Assembly (NCBI GenBank): GCA_963844115.1
Contig: CAWJNN010000068.1
Location: 8,579-72,578 of the forward strand
Reading direction: 5' to 3'
DNA length: 64,000 bases
Origin: CS4-C045 sp963844115
GTDB lineage: Bacteria; Planctomycetota; Planctomycetia; Pirellulales; UBA7805
Under the pieces are notes generated by a model. That model was not told the DNA's origin. It ran no database searches and saw nothing but the letters and a program-made list of their open reading frames with translations. Position 1 is the stretch's first letter; each line of letters opens with the position of its first letter. A program made the translations under genes and the position numbers. Below are positions 1 through 8,231 of the stretch, one piece after another.

Positions 1-464
1 AGCGCCCAGATCTCGTCGGTTTGCCCCGCGGGCCGGACGATGATCAAGCGAGACGGATCGATGGCCAAGTGTGCGGCAGCGGGGGCATAAAAGCGGTGCT
101 GTCGATCGATTACCACCAGTACCATGCCATTGTTTCTTCTTCCAGCGTCACTGTTTTTTACCGCGTATCTCGCATCCCGTATCTCGTATCCCGTATGGTT
201 TCCTTGGATGCCACCGCCGATCGCCGCACGAGCCACACTCAATGCCAACATCGTGGCGCCACTACCGCCCCCCTGCCCTAACCACTCCATGACCGAGCCA
301 CGAGGCAAACCACCGGCCGGCAACAGCTGGTCTAACGGCGAACCGGTTTGGACGGGTGAACTTTTCCAAGCAGGCGGGGTCGAGCGGTGTGTGCCCTCGG
401 CGCGCTCGAGCATTGACTGTAGTTGCTCAAGGGTGTCTTGTGGTTTGGACGGATGTTCGTGCAT
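1..464 (-). CDS. imuA: ImuA-like SOS mutagenesis/RecA-fold protein (partial, 3' end outside window)
   Basis: The visible 154 N-terminal residues resemble ImuA, the RecA/SulA-like accessory protein of the ImuA-ImuB-DnaE2 error-prone synthesis system. The start is the ATG at 462-464 (MHEHPSKPQDTLEQL). Recognisable family segments are LDQLLPAGGLPRGSVMEWLG, a Gly-rich GQGGGSGATMLAL turn in the Walker A position (with no GKT, as is common in ImuA), MVLVVIDRQHRFYAPAAA and LAIDPSRLIIVRPAGQ. Between the helix ending in ARAAIGGG and the strand MVLVVIDR lie about 22 residues that I would not expect in the family. They are encoded by a 7-bp tandem array (165-199) and its flanks, and the frame stays open through it. 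The gene runs off the window, so imuB/dnaE2 linkage cannot be checked. Family call is by eye. Confidence 0.72.
   Translation of the reverse strand, partial: MHEHPSKPQDTLEQLQSMLERAEGTHRSTPPAWKSSPVQTGSPLDQLLPAGGLPRGSVMEWLGQGGGSGATMLALSVARAAIGGGIQGNHTGYEIRDARYAVKNSDAGRRNNGMVLVVIDRQHRFYAPAAAHLAIDPSRLIIVRPAGQTDEIWA
165..199. repeat. Heptamer array (GTATCYC) inside imuA
   Basis: Five consecutive 7-bp units of the form GTATCTC / GCATCCC / GTATCTC / GTATCCC / GTATGGT lie inside the imuA coding frame. Because 7 is not a multiple of 3, the encoded peptide changes frame relative to the unit from copy to copy, yet no stop arises. It is the only one of the window's heptamer arrays that I see inside a conserved gene. 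Confidence 0.75.
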
Positions 465-859
465 CAAAACATTCCCAGAAGCATCCCTAACGCGGAAAGC
501 GTTCAACATCACAGCCCAGGGTGCGCTGCGCGACCCTGGGCTGCGTTGTCGGACCCCGTTGGGGTCTCTTGCGGAGGTCCTACGTCATTCTTCCGACATT
601 CAATCGCCCAGGAATGTCGATAGCGGTTCACTATACACATGTATCGTTATACTGTCCAGAAGTCCACCAGCAAAATTTCCAGGACCGTAACGGTCAATTT
701 GACCGTTAAAAAAGCCCCGTTTTCAAAGTCTTGATTTCACTTGTCCGGCGGCGCGCCTCGCCGCTTATCCGCCCCGGCGGGAGGCTCGCACCTGACAGCT
801 GACGACGCTGGCAAACACAAGCTGGACTTGAGAATGTCCGTCCGCGGTGGCGGACTGAC
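465..859. other. Intergenic region upstream of imuA
   Basis: About 395 bp between the imuA start and the end of the histone-deacetylase gene, both on the minus strand. I see no convincing gene. It should hold the imuA promoter. The only strong structure is the palindrome at 688-708; a weaker A/T-rich stretch lies around 630-655. Confidence 0.5.
688..708. promoter_or_regulatory. Perfect 21-bp palindrome, possible operator
   Basis: Ten-base arms TAACGGTCAA and TTGACCGTTA flank a single T, followed on the plus strand by a run of six A. The T run precedes the hairpin when read on the minus strand, so this is not a terminator for the minus-strand genes. A dyad of this form, about 225 bp upstream of imuA, could be a repressor site. 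It does not match the LexA boxes I know (GAAC-N4-GTTC, CTGT-N8-ACAG), so its regulator is unknown. Confidence 0.4.
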
Positions 860-1806
860 CTACGTGTCTGCTCGACCCGATGCCAGCAGTTGCTGTAGAT
901 GAGTACCAACGCACTCGGCAAGAACCGAAGGGTTGTAACCTCCCTCCAGCACGCTGACGACCCGGCCTCCGGCATGCTGATCGGCCACCTGACAAACGAA
1001 ATCCGTCAGCTGGGCAAAGTCTTCGATCTCCAACCCCAACGATCCAATGGGGTCCAGACGATGGCTATCGAAACCGGCGCTGACCAGGACCAACTGCGGC
1101 TTGATGCGATCAGCAAAGGCCTCTAGTTCGCCGGCGAACTGAGCCAAATAATCGCGACGGGACGTGCCCATTTCGATCGGTAAATTACAGACGGTGCCCA
1201 AACCGGCCCCACTCCCCGTTTCGTTCCGCCGGCCCGTACCGGGATAAAACGGCCAGCGGTGAACCGAGAAAAAACCGACCCGCTCATCCTCCCAAAAGGC
1301 ATCCTGCGTTCCGTTACCGTGATGTACATCCCAGTCAACGATCAGAACTCGATCCATCTCCAGTTCGTCCGTCGCGACCCGAGCCCCCACGGCAATGTTA
1401 TTGAGCAGACAAAAACCCATTGCCGCCTGGTGGAGGGCATGATGTCCCGGCGGCCTCACCAGGCAAAGCGCCGTCGCATCCTCGCCGGCTGCCACTCTGG
1501 CCACCGCGTCACAAACGGCCCCGGCGGCCTGCAGCGCGACATCGTAGGACGGCCGGGAAACGATGGTATCCGGATCAATCGCTCCTCCACCGCCCTCCGC
1601 CAACTGTCGCAGCCGCTCGACATAATCCAAATCATGCACTCGGCCCATCCGCAGCCCGCTGACCGGCTGCCAGGGCGGACGACGACACTGACCGCCCAGG
1701 CCAGAATCGGCCAGATGCCGGGTGACCGCGCCAGACGATCCGCACATTCCGGGTGACGACCCGTATCGTGGTCGAGGAATTGAGCGGATTGGTACAGGAG
1801 GGTCAT
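860..1806 (-). CDS. Histone deacetylase-family (class II HDAC/acetylpolyamine amidohydrolase-like), frameshifted
   Basis: A zinc-dependent deacetylase of the HDAC/AcuC/acetylpolyamine amidohydrolase superfamily. From the ATG at 1804-1806 the N-terminus reads FLDHDTGRHPECADRL, the usual start of the family. After a one-base frameshift near 1726-1733 it continues as AVTRHLADSGL. Active-site segments are intact: RPPGHHA (the His-His pair), GFCLLNNIAVGA, VLIVDWDVHHGNGTQD (zinc-binding Asp and His), LVSAGFDSHRLDP (second zinc Asp) and VLEGGYNP. Length is about 315 residues, normal for bacterial members. The true substrate (acetyl-lysine, acetylpolyamine or other acylamide) cannot be read from sequence. 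The frameshift lies at GGCGCGG and is probably a missing base; read literally, the gene would be broken. Confidence 0.85.
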
Positions 1807-2318
1807 CGTGAATAAACGCCGCTTTCCTGCAAGCACGTAAAATGCCTGAATCCACAGGCCTACCGGCAACGAAAAGTCTAACCGAAACGAATGCACTTTG
1901 CAGAATGCAGAATAAGGAATCGAAGCGTGAGTACCCGCGAATGGGGATGGGTTGCACTGTCTGAACTGTCTTCCTTGGCCCGCCTTCATTCCCTACCCCC
2001 GCATCCTTGTCCGGGGCGTGCTGGGTGGGAACGGCTGGGCGACGGCCTCGATTTGGATGCTGGTCCGTCAGGTTCGGCGTGCGTAGAATTCCACGTTCGG
2101 CATCACCGCACGGGGTGTGAATCACGAGATTCTTTACGTCTTTCACGGTGTACGCAGGGCCAGTCCAGACCTCTTGGATGACCCGCCACCAGGACGGCTA
2201 GGGCTGTTGCCCTGCGCGCCGTTTTTAATCCGTCAGGATACGGATCGGCGACGCGTACTGGACCGTCATCAATTGACTTTTGCGCCAACCTTATGCGCGA
2301 GGCTAAGCAGATACCATA
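1807..2318. other. Intergenic, no gene recognised
   Basis: About 510 bp between the divergently transcribed HDAC-family gene (minus) and the sigma factor (plus). Open frames here carry no recognisable motif and have skewed composition. The region must contain both promoters, but I cannot place a -35/-10 pair with confidence. Confidence 0.45.
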
Positions 2319-3883
2319 ATGACGACACTTTACACCGACACCTATCCAGCGGACCACGGCGACGAGCGAATGGTTGGCACCGGATCCAACGGACGACCTT
2401 CTGCGGCAGCAGGTCGAGTGGGATCGTCATCGACAACTAGCGCTGCCGTCGAACCGGGCGATGGACCCGGTGATGGACCGGACGACCTGCGCCAGAATTC
2501 AAAGGCGAGCGACGCTTGGTCCGACGATCCGGTTCGCCTGTATCTGAATCAAATCGGTTGCATTCCGCTGTTAAAACGGGAAGAAGAATTACGACTGGCT
2601 CGAAGAGTCGAGACCACTCGGCGACGTTTTCGACGTGACCTGCTCCAGTGCGACTTTGTCGCTCGCATGGCTGTTACTCTGCTAAAGAAAGTCGCGGCCG
2701 GCGAACTGCCGTTTGATCGGACGGTCCAGGTGGCTGTCAGCGATCGGTTGGAGAAGCATCAGATCCTGGGCCGTCTGCCGTTGAATTTAAAAACGCTGAA
2801 CGCGCTGCTGGACGCCAACCGGCAAGACTTCCGGATCGTGATCAACAAATCAAAGACGGACGCTCGACGCCGAGCGGCCTGGAGCCGCATCCTTCGACGA
2901 CGGCGGCGGATTGCGCGGCTAATTGAGGAACTAGGCCTGCGCCTGGAAAACCTCGAACCACAGCTGGCCCGCCTGACGGAGTATGCCGACCGCGCCAGTC
3001 GCCTGCGGAAATCGATCCGCGACCGACGACGCCGTAACGTGCCGCGTGAGAACTACCGCAAGCTTCTGAAGGAATACTCGGTGCTAATTCACGCCACCCA
3101 GGAATCTCCGGTCCAACTACGTCGGCGGGTCAAGCGTATTCGCCAGGTGCACAGTGCCTATTCGCGCGCAAGCAGCAGCTGTCCGAGGGAAACCTGCGGC
3201 TGGTCGTGTCGATCGCCAAGAAATATCGCAAGCGGGGCGTCAGCCTGCTGGACTTGATCCAGGAGGGCAATGCCGGGCTGATGCGGGCCGTCGAAAAGTT
3301 TGAATATCGCCGCGGTTTCAAGTTTTGTACCTACGCGACGTGGTGGATTCGCCAGGCGATTACGCGGGCGATCGCGGACCAGGCGCGGACGATTCGTATC
3401 CCGTGCCACATGATGCCCAACGTGGCCAGGGTTCGCGAAATGATGAACCAGCTACAGCACAAACTGAGTCGACGTCCCACCACGGAAGAACTCGCCGTAG
3501 CGCTCAAGATGGACGTCGCGGAGGTCCGTCAGATCGCGCGCGTCAGCCGCACGCCGCTCAGCCTCGAAACGCCTATCGGCCACTCAGAAGACAACAAATT
3601 CGCCGACCTGATTCCCGAAGGGCCCCACGAGGAACCCATGATTGGGGCGTCGCTGAAAATGCTACGCGGCGAGGTCATCAAGTTGCTTGATTCACTTAGT
3701 TGGCGCGAACGTGAAATTATCAAACTTCGCTACGGACTGGGTGACGGCCAAAACTATACGCTGGAAGAGGTAGCCCACATCTTCAAGGTGACTCGCGAAC
3801 GCATACGTCAAATCGAGGCACGCGCGATGCAGAAACTTCAACAACCCTATCGCAGCACCGAACTGGTCGGATTCCTCGACTAA
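2319..3883 (+). CDS. RNA polymerase sigma-70 factor, RpoD-like (frameshifted)
   Basis: About 521 residues once a one-base frameshift at 3163-3171 (TCGCGCGCAAGC) is repaired. A low-complexity acidic N-terminus precedes region 1.2 (DPVRLYLNQIGCIPLLKREE), followed by a long basic spacer. After the repair come SEGNLRLVVSIAKKYRKRG and LLDLIQEGNAGLMRAVEKF (region 2), FCTYATWWIRQAITRAI (2.3-2.4), region 3 (PTTEELAVALKM) and region 4 with the helix-turn-helix TLEEVAHIFKVTRERIRQIE. The core motifs are close to RpoD. Planctomycetes carry several RpoD-type paralogues, and the atypical Arg-rich region between 1.2 and 2 suggests a paralogue rather than the main housekeeping factor. Without the repair, two separate open frames of 312 and 225 residues result. 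Confidence 0.85.
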
Positions 3884-3924
3884 CGTGCTGCAGTTTGCCC
3901 GTGGTCTAACGGACGGTGGCTTTC

Positions 3925-4491
3925 ATGCCCATAATTTACACAAGCGGACAGGTTAGCAAGATTTGCAGCGTCGCGGCCAGCACCGTCAACAAATGGTTTG
4001 ACTCCGGCCGACTGAAAGGGTATCGCGTCCCCGGCTCGCGGCATCGAAGGATCCCACGCGAGTGCCTGATTGAATTCATGGAAGGCCACGGCATGCCGCT
4101 GGATGTGTTGAGCGAAGCGGCCGCAAAGCAGGTATTGGTTGTTGCCGTCGACCGGGATACGATCGATTGCCTGCAGCGCGAGATGGGCGAGGACAGCAAA
4201 TTTCAGCTGGTACGTGCCGCCAGCGGATTCGAAGCCGGTATGGCGGCCGAATCGGTGATGCCTGAATGTGTCATCGTTGACTTCGGCATCGGCCAGTTCG
4301 ACGCATTACAAATCTGCCGCAATTTGCGACGTCGTCCAGCGTTATCCCACGTCATGATCATCGCCCTGTTACCCAACAACCGACAGCTCAGTGTCCTAGA
4401 AAATGCGTTGGTCGACGACCAATTCAGAAAACCGGTCGACGCCGCCCTGATCAGCCAGCGGATTCGAACCATGCTGACACGCGCCGGTTAG
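3925..4491 (+). CDS. HTH (excisionase/MerR-type)-receiver domain regulator
   Basis: A two-domain cytoplasmic regulator with inverse order, DNA-binding first. Residues 1-60 form an excisionase-like winged helix (YTSGQVSKICSVAASTVNKW, then RLKGYRVPGSRHRRIPRE). From about residue 68 there is a receiver-like domain: LVVAVDRD (acidic pair), CVIVDFGIGQFDALQICRNL (candidate phospho-Asp) and FRKPVD (conserved Lys-Pro). The Ser/Thr switch residue is an Ala (MIIALLP), so phospho-signalling may be altered. I chose ATG 3925 over the upstream in-frame GTG at 3916 because the homologous reading begins with the YTSGQ strand. It lies 41 bp after the sigma factor and may be cotranscribed with it. Confidence 0.75.
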   Translation: MPIIYTSGQVSKICSVAASTVNKWFDSGRLKGYRVPGSRHRRIPRECLIEFMEGHGMPLDVLSEAAAKQVLVVAVDRDTIDCLQREMGEDSKFQLVRAASGFEAGMAAESVMPECVIVDFGIGQFDALQICRNLRRRPALSHVMIIALLPNNRQLSVLENALVDDQFRKPVDAALISQRIRTMLTRAG

Positions 4492-4545
4492 CGTGAAAAG
4501 AAGGCGACAGGCTGCGAAAATCGAACGCCCGCACCCCCACGAAAC

Positions 4546-4614
4546 GGATCACCGTTCACTGTTTACCGATTACCGATTACCGTTTACCGATCACCGATCA
4601 CCGATCACCGATTC
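4546..4614. repeat. Heptamer array (CGATYAC)
   Basis: About nine 7-bp units (CGTTCAC, TGTTTAC, CGATTAC, CGATTAC, CGTTTAC, then CGATCAC three times) fill the gap between the 3' ends of two convergent genes, the HTH-receiver regulator and the phosphofructokinase. The array stops seven bases before the PFK stop codon. Confidence 0.85.
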
Positions 4615-4620
4615 CCCCGC

Positions 4621-5820
4621 TCACCCATCGCTGGCCATGATGAAAAGAGGCTGTTTGAGGAAGGTCTCGTATTTCGGTCGAAGTCGTTCGACGTTGTAGT
4701 GCCTGGCAACGTCGATCACCTTGCTGCGACCCATGATTTCTTCGATAGGCACTGTGTCGTAGCAGCCGTTACGTAGCGTCACTAAACGACCGGAAGTCCC
4801 TTCCAGTACCAGGTCGAGTGCCAGGGTCCCGAAGGCCATCGGGACGATCGAATCAATCGCGTCCGGATCGCCGCAGCGGACCATGTAGGTCAGCCGCTGG
4901 TTCACGACATTAACGCGACGACCGTTGTTGAACTTGGGTGAGAGACCTTTCAATTCCTGGGCCACGATGTCGCCAATCCCGCCCAGCTTCTTGTGACCAT
5001 ATTGGTCCGTCTCTTGGTCGGTGAACACCATGTCGTCCTTGCCACGCATCGTCGCGCCTTCTGAGATTAGGACGACGGCATATTTGCTGGGATTCTTCTT
5101 TCGGTCGGATACCAACAGCTCGGTCAACTGTTCGACGTCGAACGGCGATTCCGGAATCAAGCACCGGTCTGCCGCACCTGCCATGGTCGGTAACAGGGCC
5201 GTAAACCCAGCGTAGCGTCCGAACACCTCGACGACCAGGAACCGTTCGTGCGAGCCGGCACAGGTCCGCAACTCGCGCGTGAGCTTTATCGTCCGCGTGA
5301 CGCATGTGCTGAAGCCAATGCAATAATCGGTGCCCGGTACGTCGTTATCCATCGTCTTGGGGATCGCGATGACGTTGACTCCTTCTTGGTGCAGTCGCAA
5401 CGCATAGCTCAGCGTATCGTCACCCCCAATCGCGATCAGAAAATCGACCCCCAGCGCCTCCAAGTTCTTGAGGACCTCGGCCGTGACGTCGTTTTTCTCC
5501 TCTCGATAGGTTTCGCGCAGATGGGGCGGAACGACGGCATAAGGTAGTGCACTCGGCCGGGTACGGGAAGTGTGCAGAAACGTTCCACCGGTACGGGCCG
5601 CCCGATTCACACCATCTTCTGTCAATTCGAGGACGAATTCGTTGCGACTCGTCGGGTCGTCGCGATTCAGGTCCACCAACCCCGCCCAGCCGCGTCGAAT
5701 TCCCAATACCCGGTAACCTTCGCGCAGCGCACGATAGGTCACTCCCCGTATCGCGGGATTCAATCCCGGCACGTCACCACCACCGGTCAATATCGCAATG
5801 GTGCCCTTGCTTGTTCCCAT
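4621..5820 (-). CDS. pfp: Phosphofructokinase, pyrophosphate-type signature
   Basis: A 6-phosphofructokinase of the PfkA superfamily, phosphorylating fructose 6-phosphate in glycolysis. Motifs in order: AILTGGGDVPGLNPAIRG (phosphate-donor loop), RRGWAGL, IAIGGDDTLSYA, IAIPKTMDNDVPGTDY, FGRYAGF and LISEGA. The donor-site residues are GGDD rather than GGDG, and PKTMDND rather than PGTIDND. In this family that pair marks use of PPi instead of ATP and makes the step reversible. The ATG at 5818-5820 has GGGAG about nine bases upstream, so I prefer it over an in-frame TTG 18 bp earlier. About 399 residues. It is convergent with the HTH-receiver gene. Confidence 0.85.
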   Translation of the reverse strand: MGTSKGTIAILTGGGDVPGLNPAIRGVTYRALREGYRVLGIRRGWAGLVDLNRDDPTSRNEFVLELTEDGVNRAARTGGTFLHTSRTRPSALPYAVVPPHLRETYREEKNDVTAEVLKNLEALGVDFLIAIGGDDTLSYALRLHQEGVNVIAIPKTMDNDVPGTDYCIGFSTCVTRTIKLTRELRTCAGSHERFLVVEVFGRYAGFTALLPTMAGAADRCLIPESPFDVEQLTELLVSDRKKNPSKYAVVLISEGATMRGKDDMVFTDQETDQYGHKKLGGIGDIVAQELKGLSPKFNNGRRVNVVNQRLTYMVRCGDPDAIDSIVPMAFGTLALDLVLEGTSGRLVTLRNGCYDTVPIEEIMGRSKVIDVARHYNVERLRPKYETFLKQPLFIMASDG

Positions 5821-6485
5821 TTCAATCACTCCCAGCAAATATCAGCACGACATCGTCATGTTGCTTAACGATTCCCACCTATATCTTATTAGCGATCATT
5901 TCATTTTAGCGATCGTTTCGGGAATTTCTAAGGCCTCGCAAACCGCTCGCTTAATTCAAATTCACGTGCAGCGGCCACGGACCGACCGTTGGACTCGTGC
6001 GCCTTCAAGGCTAAGTACAGAGGTAAGTGAGCGGAATCCCGGCGCCGGGATACCGCTCACCAGACAAACCCCAAATTCAAGACTTGAAGGCGCACTAGTG
6101 CTTCGGTTGGTTTCGTGGCAAAGATCCCATTCGACCGATGTTCGCGGATTCGCGGCCGGACAAGCCAACAAGCAATGCTAGCATCGCTGCGCTACTCTAC
6201 TTCTTCTTGCCGCTCTCGTCTCGGTCTACCCAGGGCATCATCGTGGCTGGCTGGGCGAATCAGCATAGGAGCTTCCAGGGACTGCCAGTAAACTGAGACC
6301 AACAATATTGACGCGACGGTTCCGCTTGTAGCCCCCCTGCCTGCGACGTCGAAGTACCCCGCTTCTTCGCTGAATGGCGAGCGCACCGCGGCAGATCGAC
6401 CGGGCGATACCCACCCGCGTTGAAACCACGATGGGCCCAACCCACCGAATAACGACCTAGCGCACTACCGCGCAGGGAGGCGCGT
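5821..6485. other. Intergenic with nested palindromic element (5997-6095)
   Basis: No convincing gene in 665 bp. At 5997-6009 and 6083-6095 lie perfect 13-bp inverted arms (GTGCGCCTTCAAG). Inside is a 34-bp near-perfect palindrome at 6027-6060 (GTGAGCGG a ATCCCGGC / GCCGGGAT a CCGCTCAC). Weaker complementarity continues outward to about 5973 and 6120. The CCCGGCGCCGGG core also occurs at 41186-41200 beyond the HAD gene, so it is probably a dispersed REP-like element. The PFK and phosphoesterase genes diverge here. Confidence 0.5.
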
Positions 6486-7715
6486 ATGTCCGATCCGCAT
6501 CTTCGTTTCGTCCACGCCAGCGATCTGCATCTGGATTCCCCGTTGGACGGAATCGCCGAAATTCCGCCGCATCTGAGCGACGCATTGGTGGACGCACCCA
6601 TTCGAGCGGCCGAAAAGGTCTTTGACACGGTCATCGAGGAAGATGCCGAATTCCTGATCCTGTCCGGGGATGTCCTGGCGGCCGATCGTGCGGGGCCGCG
6701 CGAAATCTTGTTCCTGGCCGATCAATTCGAACGCCTGGCCGACAAGAAAATCCGCGTCTATTGGCTGGCCAGCCGTAGCGACCCGACCGACGACTGGTCT
6801 TCCGCTGCGATGTTTCCGGACAATGTCGTGCGGCTACCGGCCGGGGAAAATACCGAACTGATTTACCAGCGACGCCAGAAGCCCGACGCGCGCATCGTCG
6901 CGTTCGACGCGCTGGACGGACAAGCCATCGATTCCGTCTCGTCGGCCAACGAGGTCGTGACCATCGGCATCGCACGCAGCGCGGGCGAACCGCTGGCCCT
7001 GGAACAGCAGCCGGTTGACTATTGGGCCCTCGGCGGACGTGCCGAACGTCGCACGGTGACCAGTGAACCCATGACGATTCAATTCAGCGGCAGCCCGCAA
7101 GGCCGCCACCCGTCGGAAACGGGGGCACACGGCTGTACCGTGGTCGACATCACCCCTTCGCATGCCGTTTCCCTGACACACGTCACAACGGACGTCGTGC
7201 GTTGGCACGCGGAACGATTGGAAATCGATGCCTCGGTAGACACAATTCAACTGGAACTGCAGGCTCGCCAACGACTGCAGTATCTATTAGCGAATCATGC
7301 CGACCAGATACTGTTGATCAGTTTTTCGATTACCGGTCACGGCCCCTTACTGGGTGAACTACGTCGCGGCAATACGGCCGACGATGTGGTCGCTAAACTT
7401 CGGACCGAATTCGGCCACCACACACCGGCCGTCTGGACCGTTGCCTTGACCGCTGAACCTCGGCATGACTTCCCCACCGAATGGTACGAGGAAGAAACGA
7501 TGCTGGGCGAATTCCTGCGTAATGTCCGCGAGCTCACGATGACGTCCTCGGAGAAAATCGATTTAGCAAAATACCTGGATCCATTACCCGCCGAACTGGC
7601 CGCTCAATTGGAAATACGCGATACGGAGGACCGGGCCGCTGTCCTGCAACGCGCCGCGACGCTGGGAGCGGAGCTGTTGAGCGGCGATCCATCCCGAGCG
7701 GGTAGGAGCCACTAG
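6486..7715 (+). CDS. SbcD/YhaO-like metallophosphoesterase-fold protein with degenerate metal site
   Basis: A calcineurin-fold protein of the SbcD/Mre11/YhaO type, 409 residues, starting at ATG 6486 behind GGAGG. Motif I (HASDLHLDSP) and motif II (LILSGDVL) are intact, and the family strand SPQGRHPSETGAHGC is present. Motif III, normally GNHD/E, reads WLASRSDPTDD, and the later GHxH motif reads WALGGRAER. The Asn and several His that hold the two metal ions and drive nuclease chemistry are therefore missing. I infer a protein that keeps the fold and partner binding but has weak or no nuclease activity. The SbcC/YhaN-like ATPase follows about 515 bp downstream on the same strand, the usual pairing for this family. 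Confidence 0.75.
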   Translation: MSDPHLRFVHASDLHLDSPLDGIAEIPPHLSDALVDAPIRAAEKVFDTVIEEDAEFLILSGDVLAADRAGPREILFLADQFERLADKKIRVYWLASRSDPTDDWSSAAMFPDNVVRLPAGENTELIYQRRQKPDARIVAFDALDGQAIDSVSSANEVVTIGIARSAGEPLALEQQPVDYWALGGRAERRTVTSEPMTIQFSGSPQGRHPSETGAHGCTVVDITPSHAVSLTHVTTDVVRWHAERLEIDASVDTIQLELQARQRLQYLLANHADQILLISFSITGHGPLLGELRRGNTADDVVAKLRTEFGHHTPAVWTVALTAEPRHDFPTEWYEEETMLGEFLRNVRELTMTSSEKIDLAKYLDPLPAELAAQLEIRDTEDRAAVLQRAATLGAELLSGDPSRAGRSH

Positions 7716-7723
7716 AGCATAGG

Positions 7724-7932
7724 ACGATGGACGATGGGGACGATGGACGATGGGGACGATGGACGATGGGGACGATGGACAATGGGGACGATGGACGATG
7801 GGGACGATGGACGATGGGGACGATGGACGATGGGGACGATGGACGATGGGGACGATGGACGATGGGGACGATGGACGATGGGGACGATGGACGATGGGGA
7901 CGATGGACGATGGGGACGATGGACGATGGGAC
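7724..7932. repeat. 16-bp tandem array (GATGGACGATGGGGAC)
   Basis: About thirteen near-perfect copies of a 16-bp unit, itself a 7-mer (GATGGAC) plus a 9-mer (GATGGGGAC), begin nine bases after the stop of the phosphoesterase gene. One copy has AATGG instead of GATGG. All reading frames are open through it on both strands, producing artefactual repetitive ORFs. Confidence 0.9.
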
Positions 7933-7991
7933 TGGCCGCATAACGCCCTATATTTCCCTTGTTCCCGCAGTCGAAAGTCCACATTCGAAAC

Positions 7992-8210
7992 CCACAGTCC
8001 ACCGTCCACAGTCCACAGTCCACAGTCCACAGTCCACAGTCCACAGTCCACAGTCCACAGTCCACAGTCCACAGTCCACAGTCCACAGTCCATAGTCCAC
8101 AGTCCACAGTCCACAGTCCACAGTCCACAGTCCACAGTCCATAGTCCACAGTCCATAGTCCATAGTCCACAGTCCATAGTCCACAGTCCATAGTCCACAG
8201 TCCACAGTCC
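7992..8210. repeat. Heptamer array (CCACAGT / CCATAGT)
   Basis: About 31 copies of the 7-bp unit CCACAGT, with a CCATAGT variant scattered mainly in the second half. The array ends 21 bp before the start codon of the SbcC/YhaN-like gene. The variant units are interspersed, which suggests duplication of blocks rather than simple slippage only. Confidence 0.9.
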
Positions 8211-8231
8211 CATAGCCCCGCAGACCCAATC

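Noticed and set aside
860..2146. HDAC-family gene starting near 2146 (428 residues).
   Set aside because: The extra N-terminus is not family-like; the real N-terminus (FLDHDTGRHPEC) is in another frame from ATG 1806.
7724..8210. Long open frames on both strands with repeated peptides across the arrays.
   Set aside because: They are products of 7- and 16-bp periodicity that contains no stop codons; they have no start signals and contradict the neighbouring genes.
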